Positions 1 through 12,532 of a stretch of 64,000 nucleotides of DNA are shown one piece after another. Numbering within the stretch: the stretch's first letter is position 1; every line of letters starts with the position of its first letter. A program made the translations under genes and the position numbers. The notes under the pieces are model-generated. The model did not search any database and was not told where the DNA came from. It saw only the letters and a program-made list of their open reading frames with translations. The stretch is from Seriola aureovittata. Lineage: Eukaryota; Chordata; Actinopteri; Carangiformes; Carangidae. The stretch is from NCBI RefSeq assembly GCF_021018895.1, contig NC_079381.1:12773001-12837000 (forward strand), written 5' to 3'.

Positions 1-3000
1 ATCAACCGTTTTTTCTTTTTCTTTGCAGAGTGGAATGAGATGTAATCATTTCATGGTCAAACAAGACAAAAGCTGCTGCGTTTTAAATCGCAGTGTATCC
101 AGCTGCAAAGACAGAAGGGATAAATACAGTGACCATAAGAGTTTTTTTTTTTTGTGCGTACATTTTTGTCGTCATCAGAGGACGTCTAGGGGGTGAAGAA
201 AAAAAGAAGCGTACAATACACACTTGCGTCATCTTCCTGTGCTGGGGCTGAGACGTCACAGTTTAATCCTTTAGTTGATTAATTCATTCAAATCAGAATA
301 GCTATAAAACCTTTAACTTTCATGCTGATTATTCTGGTATTTTGGTTTTATTTCAGATGGTAGCACATGCACAGACAGCTGTTAAAGGTCTGGTGCGTCA
401 GCAGGGGAAAAATATTGACAAGTCTCATTTCAGTCAATTAAAGCTCTGTTGTTTTTCCTCTGACTCATTTATCCCTCGTCCTCTGTCTCGCAGTGTCTCT
501 CACTGATTTTCCCTTCCAGCGTCGGGTCTCCATAAATATTTAGCATCATCACACGCACACACATACATTTAACATTGCAGCATGTGCAGTTGTGCTCTCA
601 GGCTCTTACATTTCGCTGCCTAATCCTCATCTCAAAAAGGGATTTAACCAAAGAGTCAATTTTCTACCTCCTCCTTTGCCAGCACAGATATATAAATATC
701 CATCTGTGCCTAAAAATAGCCCGCTATACTCTAGACATACTAGAGGCATATGCTGTGGTGAATATGATGATGCTGCCCCCCCATTTCCACCCAGATCTTT
801 CTCCTTATTTTGCTCATTTTCAGTCTTTTTTTCTGTTGCGTGTCTTTTCATCTCCCTCTCAGATATCATCAAGGTCAGCGTGACCCCGCAGAGCAGAGAG
901 GAAGAAGAGGGAAGAGAGAGAGAGAGAGAGTCTGTGAGGGCAAATAAAAGGGGAAAGGGAACGACTGACAGGAAACGTGAGCGGCTGCCAGCGCGTGATG
1001 AGTAGCAGGAAAAGCAGTCGAGGAAGTGAGGGGCTAATCTGCGTTTTAACACTTTTCCTCACATTGTCTGCAGAAATGTCAGGTGGGAGCAGGGAAGTGA
1101 GAGGTGACGAGTGTTTGCCTTATGTAACAATCATCAGGTCTTCCAGGGAAGTAGCTCTCTTCCTATTTTACTCTTTGCTGCCCCCCTGATTTATCCGATT
1201 CCCTCGCTTCCTTTACTTTCTTTCCTTGCCCTTTCACTTTTCCTGGCTCACTGATGTGACACAGATAGGACTGTTAATCGCTCCCCCACTCTCACTCTCT
1301 CTCTCCCTCTCTCTCTCTCTCGCTCACTCACAGTTCAAACCTATTAGCACAAACGGTACGTGCTCCCTCTGCTGGTTAATACACATATCCTTTCAAGTAC
1401 ATTTAATTTGAGAAGAAAATCGTCATCTCCTTTTATGATAATGTCTGAACAGCAGATGACAGATCTCTTTTCTGATTTCCTCCCAGGGGTTTTGTAGAAC
1501 AAGGGCAGTGAAGGTCATAAAATCTGAGGCAGAGGCAGTGATTGTTCAGAATCTCTTAAAATAGAAACAAAATTTCTACTGGGACAAAAGGCTTTGTCCT
1601 TGATCAAGGTGTCTGGTGTAACCTGGATTGTTTAAAGATATGAACATGCAGAAATAATGATAGTTTTGTAAACTGTGCCTGCTTTAAAGATTTCACATTT
1701 CACATTAAAATGAATCACTGCATCACAACCTATCTATAAACATCGAGCTGCAAAAACACATTTGTCCTTATTCTAACCCCCACACTAGCCTTTTTGGTAA
1801 TCATGATTCATCTCATGAATATGAAAGCGTGGATTATAAACTGCCAGTTTGGAGAAAGCATGTCTCCTTATGCTGCAAACCTGCTCTTTTATTTTTCTCA
1901 AATTTGCTCTGTCAGGTAGCATGTATGCCAAAGGATCTTAATTTTTTATTTTATTTTTTTTACCAAGACAAAAAAAAACAAACAAAAAAAAACACTCTGC
2001 CCTCCTCCAGTCTCTCATAATCAGGTCTTGATGTGCTATTTTTAGCTTCCTCCACTGGCAACGAATGAGTTCTGTTGGGATTGTATGCAGATCTTGATGT
2101 TACATAAGGAAAAATACGAAACCAGTTTGTGGTGTGTGAGATCTCGCCCTGCATTCTGCGCTGTCACAAAACATTCAAGCGGCGTTAAAGGCGTTTTAGT
2201 GCGACTGCATGGTCACTAAAACGAGCCGGCTCGGGTAAGATTCTAAGCAGGTGCAAAAACCTGCACGTGCAAGCTGCCTCGCTTTCGATTCGCTCTTCTA
2301 TCATTTTCCCTCTTTTCACTCTCACACATGCATCATTCAGTCACTCACTCTGGCTCCCCCTTTCACACAGACACTTGATGTGCACAACTAACTCTGGTCC
2401 TCTCACAAATTGGTTTTGACTGTTGACAGCTGTGTCTGATATGACTGAACTTCACAGAAACTCGCCCGCGCTTTGAAATCATCGATGATTCAAAATATAT
2501 TACAAAATTACAAAATATAGAGTCACAATCTCTTAGTGGTAAACTTTTGATGAATAACGCTGTTATTTATTTCATCTATGATTCTCATTCTTCTTGCGCA
2601 AAAGCTGCAGCAGCCAGCACAACTGTTCAACCATACAATAACACCATACCGTGCCACCACTCTTCCCTAAAAAAATCCAAGAATATCAGGTGGAATTTAT
2701 CAAAACTGTTCACCTGATCATTCATAGATTTGATGGGAAAGAAAAAACAAAAACTATCGGCTATTTCCACACACGTCAGCAGCTCTGGAGACTTTATATA
2801 GCACACCGCTGCATGGATTTTGCCTCACTGGAACCCCTAAGACTGATTGAAGCTCTGGCCTGGATTGAGAGGAGTTATTTCTGGAACACATTAGCGCACG
2901 GGGAGGTAATTGTCTCCTCTTGAGCTTTTTTATCATCAACACAGAAAGAAGGATTTCAATGAAACAAGAGAGAAGTCGGGATACTGTACAGCTGCATGAT

Positions 3001-3225
3001 CTGTCTGAGAAACAGGGGGAAACGTGGCGCCTTGTAGAGAACTGACGTGTTAGTAGGTGAACAGGTGATGCAGGGAAGAAGAGCCACCAACCCTCACTCA
3101 GCACTGCGGATGTCAGTGTCAGTAAAAGTTTTTGAGGTGATTAATACTTAATTATGTTTGATCAGAACTTCTCACCTGAATGTGTATCAGTTGACTTACC
3201 TGTTTGTCCGTGTGTGTGTTTGTGC

Positions 3226-3263
<38 letters not shown>

Positions 3264-4426
3264 GTGTGTGCGTGCATGACAACCTCTCAAAAGTTTTCCA
3301 CACAGAGGGAAAGTTGATCCCCCCGCTGCTGTTCAGGTGACAGTCACAATGAAAGCGACTGTATTCATATTGGGATGCATGACAGACTGCAACCCCCACA
3401 CACCCCGCCCCCCCTCTCCCTGTCATGAAAGTGATGGATACCAGATACACACAAAGGTCAGATTTGGACTGAAAACATGCATCCATTTTTAATTTGCTCT
3501 TCTGGGCTGACTGTCACGTCTGCATCTCACCTGTGAACCTCCACCTGCTGCTGCTGATCATTCAGCTCTGCACCTGTGAAACTAATAATGGCAGTACTAA
3601 CACCCTCACACCTGGCCACCTCCGGCCTGTCTTATACTGGGATTGGTGTGAAGATCAAATATTGGACTGGGTTATTTTTATCCTAATTGTAAATTAGCTT
3701 TTTTTTAAATTTCTTTTTTTAATTTTTATTTCCCCACCTATGGCACCTATTGCCCCCCAGCCGTCCGTGGAGTGGGGGGGGTCTCTCTTTGAATACCCTC
3801 TCATTTGTTCATGTTTCCTCTTGTCTTCTTACACAGAAACTAGGTCGGGGATCATTGCTGATGAGGCTCTAACGCCCACTGAGACGGTGCATATGAAATG
3901 CGACTGAACTGAAAAATATTGATTTAATAATACTGCATTTGTTTTAAGGCGATGCTGGCATAATTGTACTTGAACCTGTTTTATTCTCATCAGTTATATT
4001 TCAAACTTTTTTCCCCTTCATAATAGAAAACATGTCAATTTTATTTTTCTTGGACAAAAATGACAATTTAAATGACCGTATAATGATCAGTGAAACTGTT
4101 GTGCCAGTCTAAAGTCTTGATTGATGATGCTGCTGCTGCTGCTGATTTATTTACCTTACAGCTTGTAATCTTGCCCTTTGCATGTTGTTGCACCCACACA
4201 TTTAAAAGTGATTAGTGATTAGTGAGCTTTGAGCAATATGATTGGGTTCTATGTAAATCGACACTTGAAGGTAGAAAAAAAAATAACTCAAATGTTATTT
4301 TGGTGAAATTTGGCTCAACTATATAAAAAAAGTTTAGTTATTTTTCACCCTGCAGCTTGGGTTGTGCTTTGAATCTACTTTTAGTGCGCTTCCCAAAGTT
4401 TTAATTTCCTCTTCATGCCTCCTTAC
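1..4426 (-). other. Presumed first intron of the left minus-strand gene
   Basis: This stretch follows the donor at 4426 in the minus-strand direction. I found no convincing second exon. It holds short (AG)n and (TC)n runs near 910-930 and 1291-1322, an interrupted (GT)n tract at 3210-3275, a (TGC)n run at 4127-4145, and poly-T runs. A perfect minus-strand donor-like sequence occurs at 3200/3199 next to the (CA)n tract, but the frame in front of it is not convincing coding sequence. Confidence 0.35.
3210..3275. repeat. (GT)n microsatellite, interrupted
   Basis: Run of GT/TG dinucleotides broken by TT, GC and GA steps. Open frames across it encode Thr-His or Val-Cys alternation and are not genes. 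Confidence 0.95.
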
Positions 4427-5092
4427 CTGCCCAAAGACTGACTTCACTATGGGATGAAGACTAGAGTCATATTCAGAGGAGTTGGCGCTCAGTCTTTTGG
4501 ATGTGCGGCTGGATGCGGGCTGGGCAGGTGCACTGGCCGCAGGTGGGTCAGAGCTGAGACTGGAGGACGACCCGGTGATGACTCTCTCCCTGGGCTCGAA
4601 AAAGAAAGCCGCGTCGTCCGGCTGTTGTGGAGTTGGAGAGGTCCGCCTGTCCTGCCTGGAGCCGCCCTGGTGATGCGCTGCAGGAAGCAGCTCACCTCGC
4701 GAGGAGTCGTGGTGGTGATGGGAGTGTTTGGACCTGGAGGACTTGCTGCGCTCTTTCTGATGCCGGCTCGTCCTGTGTCTCACATCCTCCTGAGCGTAAC
4801 CGTCATCCATCAGGCTGGCTTGCCTGGTGTGGCTTTTCTGCACCCGGTGGTGATCACCTAAATTTCGAGAGTCGGTGTGTCTTGGTTGGCAGAGAGGTCT
4901 CCGCGCGCTCGGCTCGCAGTCCTCCGTCCAGCAGTCCGCATCCTCGCTGCCTCCAGGTCCGGTGGGATGATGGTGAGAGCGGTGACTCCGGTGACCGTGT
5001 GGACCGTGATCCGAGTGCGCAGACCTGCGGTTGAGCCCCGATGATCTGAGCAGAGAAGTAGTCGAGTCGCTCTTTGGGAGAGAGGAGCTCAT
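4427..5092 (-). CDS. First coding exon of an unidentified minus-strand gene (5' partial)
   Basis: The open frame starts at an ATG at 5092 with A at -3. It runs exactly 222 codons to 4427, where CAG is followed by a consensus donor (gtaagg), giving a phase-0 intron; the frame past the donor soon stops. The same frame is open upstream to 5179 but begins there with GTG, so the 5092 ATG is preferred. The product is a disordered N-terminus: Ser/Thr/Leu-rich at the start (MSSSLPKSDS), a His/Arg/Ser-rich stretch around residues 25-45, a Lys/Arg/Ser stretch with a four-His run around 115-135, a Pro/Ala/Ser linker near 180-200, and a more ordered end (HPIVKSVFGQ). I see no catalytic motif, signal peptide or membrane segment and do not recognise the family. 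Later exons must lie left of the window or be too short to see. It is head-to-head with ggt5, about 10 kb apart. Confidence 0.6.
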
Positions 5093-6338
5093 CGTTCGCT
5101 TTTTCTCGCTTGACAGGCGAAGTGAAATCTGCTGGAGGCTGGAGGTCGAGTAAAGGAAAAGAAGGCTGTCCTCCGCCACGTGCAGGTGCTCAGCTGCAGC
5201 CAGATGGACCCCCCCTCACCTCTCTAATCCACGTCCACACACTGGACCACCATCACTGCACAGTCCGCGGTGATGGAGTGAAGTTGGAGCAGCAGCCACC
5301 TGTGATGTGAAGTAGAGCCTGATGGTCTGGCAGCCAGGCGGTCAGTCTGACGCTTCACAGGGGGCTCTGCTAAGTTTGGATGACAGCTCTGTGTTGCGCT
5401 GCCGCGTGTCACACGCACTCCACGCGCAAAGTTCACTAAGACCCACGTCACTACGGATCATTTGTGGCATAATGAGCCGTTTGATGTGCATTATCTCCTT
5501 TTAATTTGTCATTAGCACGAACTGAATCATCGTTCAAACGTTTGAGGAAACTAACATGTTTCCACAGATCTGTCACACAGCAGGGTCCAAACTGAGACAC
5601 TCTCCCTGCTGTATATTTAAAGATTTGAGGAGCCACATATCCAGTCAAAACTCAACAAGTGGCTGTTGTGACATTAATGCCAGTGGACAGTGGTCTGTCA
5701 GACTGTGTATCTGTATTTTTTCTCAAACTAAATACACTGGACCACAGCCAAAAAGACTCATAAACCAAATAAAAGATGAAAACAAGAGAGCAATAATTTA
5801 GAAAGATTACACACAGTGAAATCATTTTACACACTTAGTTAGTAGGTCTTTGGAGCTATGAATAGTAACATAACCTTTTGGAAATTAACACAGAGGCACC
5901 ATTTATTCATTAGTCAGCACTGGGATAAACAAATGAGACATTCAAAACAGAACACTATTAGAATGGAAAATGACCAGAAATGAAATAAAATAAGAGTATG
6001 TGGACATATGTGTATGTCAACGTTTTTGTACCGGATTACTTCAATCAAGAAAAAATTCTTCATACAAATTTCCATATAACTTCATGTTTCATATTCAAAG
6101 TAATTTTCAGAGTCACTGTTACCCAACCAGAGAGTCTTCTAATCATCATGTTCCCAGAGATCACCCAATGAGCGGTCAATTCAAAATACAATAGAGGAAC
6201 TTTAATATATGACACTTTTCAGAGGTATTGAATAGACCCTTTTCCATCTCTGTGAAACATTAATTTTTTGTCATTTATTTGATTTTAACTGGTGCAACTA
6301 AATAAAATCCACACTCAATTTGCTTTCCAACATTTGCC

Positions 6339-6358
6339 TATATATATATATATATATA
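6339..6358. repeat. (TA)n microsatellite
   Basis: Ten TA units in AT-rich intergenic DNA. Confidence 0.95.
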
Positions 6359-8903
6359 CAACAGCAAAAAAAGAACATGGTTGCATAATTTGGGTGTAAT
6401 TATGGTTACCAAGGCATGAACTTAATGGAATATTTAACTGTGCTCTAAAAAAAATAACAGCGAAGTTCAAAAGGGAGAAACACTGAAAATAAAAGCGTGA
6501 CAATCCGTCAGTCTCATCCCATCTGCACACCCAGGGTCATAATTCTCACAGCAGATGTCCAGGGATGCAGGGCAAAAAGTATGTAATGATGTTAATATGC
6601 AAAGCCAATTAGACACTCAAACTCTCACGAACTGCGTTTCCCAGCGCAAAGATGAGAAATGAGCAGATTTTTGCCCTCGTCTCTCTGGGGAATTCTTGTT
6701 CTCTGACATCTGTGTCTCTGTCTCCTCTGCTCCAGGGAGAAGCAAAGTATCTTCACTCCATTGCTCCCACAACCCCCCAACCCCCCACCCCCCATCCCCA
6801 CCCCCCTTTAACATCAGCCTGCTTTCATTCCTCTGCTACCTTTTTTTTTCATCCTTTGTGCATCTCATCAAGTGCTGGCAAGTGTCACCAATGCTGAGCC
6901 GCTGTTACTCTGCCCTGTCTTAATCAGGTGTAACCCTGTTAGTTACTACACGACTGCTTTCTTCATCCTTATCCACAAACTCTCCTTTTCATGATCATCT
7001 GTGGAAATTCTGATGTTTTGATCTTCACCACAGAACTGTTTTTTTTTTTTAGGAAGATATCATTCCTATGAGAGGTGTGAATGTTGTTTATGAACCAAAT
7101 TTCAATGCCTAGCACTCTCTTCATATGTTTCTCCTCATGTGCCCCCCCCCCCCCTCTCTTTCTCGCTCTCTCCCCTTCTGTAGACATAGGGCTGCAGCAG
7201 GGGGACACACAGGCCTCAGGGTGCAATATGGCCCATTTAATGTCCACAGAGACAGAAAGAGCGGGGGGGGAAAACAACAGGAAATGTGGTGTGCAGTAAT
7301 AAACAAAAATAAACACATTAAAAAAACATGAATGACATCACGGGGAATAAAACTGTAGAAAAAAAAAAAGAAATGTGACACTGAAATTTCAGCAATAGCT
7401 TCAAAACCTAACCAAAACTAAAAGTATGTTGTTTTTTTTCACTCTTTTTGGGGCCATGTCACTTTCTATTTTTGCATTTATCCCCCCAAACCCCTCCCAT
7501 CCCGACGTCACCCAATCCAACTCTCAGCAGGGTCAGATGATCAAACCAACTTTTGTGGCAAGTGCTGCAAAGCACACAGCTGCTGCTCTGTGGTAACACA
7601 CATCAGAACTATTAGGGACGTTTTGGCACATGGTCGATGTCCTGGGTTATTGATAATAACTGACTATTGACAAAATAGCCCAGCCTCAATGTCCACTTAC
7701 ACATCCCCTGGAGCTTTCGACTAAATCACACGGTCTTCAATAATAGGAATAAGCATGTAAATGGAGCTTGAGCTGAGATTGATTTTCTGTATTGGGTCAA
7801 GAATGAACCATCAAGGTCAATAAAAGTCTTACAATATTTTTCTATTAACAGATTATTAAAATGTAATTTTGAGGATGATTCATTCCAAACTGTAGCACCA
7901 GCGCTGTCACAGTGGTTCCACATATCAGGGCCCCAGCTGAGGGAGGGGCCCCTAACTAAACTGCAACACCTTTGATGAACAGAACGTAACTGAATATGAA
8001 GCTACAGGAGAAGCCGTATTCAATAAAACCTTGATCCAGTAATTTTGGACATCTTTGAAATTTTGAAACACAAATGTTTTGAAATGCAAATTTGCCATTT
8101 TAAATATGAGGAGAAAATTAAAAGAGAGGACATCATATGTCATGTGTTGATTGAATTTTGTGGCATTCTCATCACTTAAATATTTCATAGCAGCACTTTT
8201 ATAGTAGAACTGCAAACAAAGCTGACTTATTCCCCCTGTGCTGTACTTTTTACAGTTTTTTAAAAACCTTAACACTCCCCTCTCCCTGACTGTTGAGCTG
8301 TCTGAGCACATCTCGAATCCCTGTTCCTTCTCCCCTGGCACAGTTTGGTACTTCTGAAAGTTTAATCAGTGGGGTGAATAATTTACCATGTAGCAGCTGG
8401 GGGGCTACAAGGTGAAGAAAGAGCTCCCTCATCTGAGTCATCAAAACATTTTTGCCCACTCATCTAAAGAGCTATTTCTGTAGGATGTAATATCAATACT
8501 CAAATAATACAAACAGGATCACGTGGAACCAGAAACTGTGGCAAAAGGTTTAAGTTTCAAGTTCAGATGAAAGACTGATATGATAATTAAGTGAATACCC
8601 CCCAGTGAACCACAGCACATCACTCGTCTAATAATCAAATATTTATTTATGTATAAAGTTGGTTAGTCTCTTCACTTTCAGTTAAATTGAATCAGAAGAA
8701 ATTTGAAGAAGGTGGAATGTCTATGATAGTGTCTTACAATGTAGCTCAAAGACCATCTTATGATAATATAACCATAGTAATATTTCTCATATTTCTGATT
8801 TTGCAAAAATCATCATGGTGTCATTGTTTGTTGCTTGTAGAGATGACTCTGTCATGTCTTTAGACTTACTTCAGCTCAGATGGTACAACTGTACAGCAGT
8901 CAG

Positions 8904-8958
<55 letters not shown>
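8904..8958. repeat. (ATC)n trinucleotide microsatellite
   Basis: About 18 uninterrupted ATC/TCA units followed by an imperfect TTATCA end. The frames read through it as poly-Ser, poly-Asp or poly-His and are artefacts. It is separated by only 60 bp from the (GT)n tract at 9019. Confidence 0.97.
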
Positions 8959-9015
8959 TATCAGTTGTAGCCCTGGGCATAATCACAACAGGCACAATGG
9001 TTATTTGCGAGGTTG

Positions 9016-9018
<3 letters not shown>

Positions 9019-9062
<44 letters not shown>
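9019..9062. repeat. (GT)n microsatellite
   Basis: 22 uninterrupted TG units. With the neighbouring (ATC)n run it forms a compound microsatellite. Confidence 0.97.
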
Positions 9063-9065
<3 letters not shown>

Positions 9066-12000
9066 TGTACTTGACCCCATACCTTTAAATGCCCAGTGTT
9101 TGTGTAGCACATCTCTCTGGTTTCCTGTTAACATGCTTTCCTGTGGCTCCTTCTTCCTTTCTTTGTAATTTTCCTGGGAAGAGGAGGCTCAGCGGAGGTG
9201 ACTGTTTGTCTGGACATGGGGTTCTTTCCAACAGGTACCAATGTAACAGGATTTGTTAGCTCTATTGTTTATAGTGATTATTGATTTGTCATTTTGTAAT
9301 TTTTTTTTTAAAGCGTCTGAGCTATTAAAACGATACTAATGCATTCACTATGGAGGCTAGAGAGGTTCCCGACATTTGTTTTTACAGGAATCTTTTTCAG
9401 AGCCGACATTTTGACACGTCACAGCAGGAAAAGCACAGGTGTAGTTAATAACCCTAATTAAGGCTACAGTGCATTTACCAGAGCCCTGGTGAAATGCATG
9501 CTAGTATGTGCAAAGACAACAAAAAAATGTGTATCTGTGGGTATCAGTTTGGTGTATTGTATACTGCTGGGCAAACCTTGGACACTGGTATCACTCTAAA
9601 AAGCATATGAGTATAAGTTTTTGTGTCTGCATTCAGAAATTAGTCACAATCAGAAGAAATATCCCAACATCTGTCCCATCTGGTTCCCCGATGTGTTAAC
9701 CACAGTTTACATTCAGGACCAGAGCTGCAATGTGTATGTGTGATGTCACAAACTGGTTCATTGTGTGTGACAAGGAAGGAAATCGCACCAAGGTTGAATG
9801 CCAGCGATAAATTGAACCACTGTGGAATATTACTTTATGCCTCAGAACTGCTTTCTAAAAACAGAGCAGGCAGGGAGGTAGCAATGGAAAGGCCAGTCTC
9901 TGTCTGTGCATGACAAACACTCAAATATGAATACCATACCATTCATTCATCTTCAGGTTTGTTTTCCTGAGCTTCCAAGATCATCAGGGTTTGAAAGTGA
10001 GAACCGGACTATACGTGATAGGACGGATGAGTACTATCCATAATATTTTCATATACTGTGTATGCTGGGAATCATGTGAGGACATTTGAATCTATGGTCA
10101 GCGGGGGATGTGTCCACAAATAACATGGCCTTTCTTAACCTACATTTTTAACTGATCCTGTCTGTACTAAACCTCATCAATCATGGTCCAAGTATTGGCC
10201 AAGTTCAAAGCCAAGATTGGTCCAAATACCCAGAACACTTTTATCTCAGCAGGCACTTCAATTGATTTATTGTAACTCAGAAAATCAATAGTATGATAGC
10301 TGTTTTTGCAGAACTGTGTCACCTGAAACTCAAATAACTCAAATAAATAACTAAGTCACTTGCCACTTGACAGACCACTGATAGCTCACCGGTCTCACTG
10401 GACTGACAATCTGTCCAAAAAAAAAAAAGCATCAGCACCATTTTATTTAAAGCACATGGTGATGTGTCCATACGCTTATTTCCAATCAGCCATAGCTGTA
10501 CGAGGGAGTTTTTAATTCCTTTTGAGCTTAAACTGCTTAATTTCCTCCCACTCCAATAATGGTTTCATCTCCGTAAATGGAGGGCTGGTGCAGTTCAATC
10601 AGTGTAACTGTCACCAGACACAGCAGTTGAGTTTCACTTTGAAACAACTTACTAGTGAATGTTTACCAATGAACAACAAAGAGCAAAATCATTCAATGCA
10701 TGATTGTTTTTTCAAGGTCAAACTATTACATTTATGATAAGACAAGCACGGACAATGTTGATGTAATATGTTCACATACACAAGGTTCTAAACCATAAAC
10801 ATCAAATATATTATATGTATAATTTACTCTATAATTAACTAGATTCCTAAACATCATCAAAAAGGAAAATTGAATTAAATTTTCAGTAGAATTCATGAAT
10901 AAAATCAACTGTTCGAATGGCTGATTTTCATATACCCTGAGAAAATATTCTTGATCAAGGTTATGCCTTGGTGCAGATGACACAGTACCATCAATATTTT
11001 TGCATGAAAATGTGCTCTATAATATTGTTAGCATCTTAGTCTCTTTTGCTTTTTTTAAGCATACTGCAACAAAAACATAGCTGCATAATTTAATTGCATT
11101 GGCTCAGTAGAAGTGTATATTTTTGGAATGAATGGTGCGTAATCCAAATGATCTTGAAAGTACTCTTCCATCACACTCCCGCTGCCCTGTTAGATTTCAT
11201 CCTGTCTTTTTGCTCCTCAGGGGTGATTCAGTCAGATGAAAATTGTTTGGAACTATTTGTGCCTCAGAGGAAAAAAATAAAAATAAAATATTTTGGTCAC
11301 TCATCTGTCTATCAGCCTCTGAGTGAATAGTAATGCACAGACAACATGAGTGACTGTTCGGACTGATCGTGAATCATCCTCCTGAGGAATAAAAAGGTTA
11401 CAGGCTGCAAAAGGAAGTAAAAAAAAAATGTCTGTGACTGAAAGATCCCAGAGCTGTAGAGGTGCAGTGCTCACATAGGAGGGAGGATTCGAGTGAACAG
11501 GGGCTGGCATGGGTGAGTAGGGGGGTTGGTATGACACAGAGTAGGGCAGAATAATGAATATGCACTATTTATAGGAACACAACGACAGCGTGGTATCCTT
11601 GCAAAACATGCCCCTGTACCCTGTCTGTGTGCTTTTCAACAATGAAGATATAAATCATGACACAATGACTTCAATTTTATTGAGATTAATTGGCGTCATA
11701 TTTGAAAATAAACGTACTTCACATCTTTTTATGATTGCAGAGCTGTAGTTATTTGCATCCTGTTATGATAGCCAAGAAAAAAAGAAAAAAAGGTCACATT
11801 GCTGTGACACTTAGCTAATGCAACATTAATTAACATTAACATACTTGTGTTTTCTGGCTAGGTTTTATGTTTACAGGTCATTTAAAGGTCATTAGTTACT
11901 CTGTAATATCCCTGCTCTTTACAAACGGTACAGCAATGGTACGCACTTGTCCCACAGAAGAAATCAAGTAATTGCATATTATTTAATATTTAATCTCATA

Positions 12001-12394
12001 TTACATATTAAGAATAGTAAGACTTGAATCATCAATTTCACTGAGTTGCTATTTCCCCAAACTTCTGTCTGAATGAGCTAGAAATTACAGGTGCCAAAAA
12101 ATCCACCAAACCTATAGATTGGTAATGATGTTTCATTGGTGATCACAGGAGCAGAGAGCTTTACCAATGAAAATGTACACACCATCTCCCCCTTGTGTTG
12201 ATGTTTCAATTGGCCATAGAGGCAGCACTGGACTGAGCGCATTAAAATCATAACCGTGCTCTCTTTCAACATTGAAATGATGTATGCATCATTGATTTAC
12301 AGTACATTTGAGACACATTATATATGCTGAAGACACAGTGTATGTAGTATGGTCAATATATATATGTACTGTTGTGTTATCTACATCAAGTAAA

Positions 12395-12532
12395 GCTGAG
12401 TCAATTTTATTTGTATAGTTGAAATCACAAAATTTGCCTCTAATGGCTTTACAATCTGTATCACATATGAAACCCTCCGTCCATAGACAGTTGATTCAGA
12501 TAGGAGGAAAACTTCCCAAAATAAACTAGCAA
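12395..12532 (+). repeat. Dispersed teleost repeat copy (SINE/MITE-like)
   Basis: Begins GTCAATTTTATTTGTATAG and continues with a 'tttgcctctaatggctttac' block, then 'accctccgtcc', 'agacagttgattcag' and 'aaaacttccc' blocks. From memory this order of blocks matches a high-copy repeat seen across many teleost genomes. The copy is diverged and has no coding capacity. The family name is not assigned because I could not run a repeat search. Confidence 0.6.

Noticed and set aside
3196..3486. Possible second exon of the left gene ending at a perfect minus-strand donor at 3200/3199
   Set aside because: The frame is mostly (CA)n-derived Thr-His, the acceptor is uncertain and the product does not resemble the first exon's style.
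4454..5034. Plus-strand frames of 63-135 codons opposite the left gene's first exon
   Set aside because: Antisense shadows of the GC-rich coding exon; no splice context or start-site support.
4427..5092. Assignment of the left gene to SPECC1L or CABIN1 on the basis of human synteny near GGT5
   Set aside because: The N-terminal sequence does not match what I remember of either protein, so no symbol is given.
5093..5179. Upstream extension of the left gene's first exon
   Set aside because: The frame is open but would begin with GTG; the ATG at 5092 has better context, so the extension is treated as 5' UTR.
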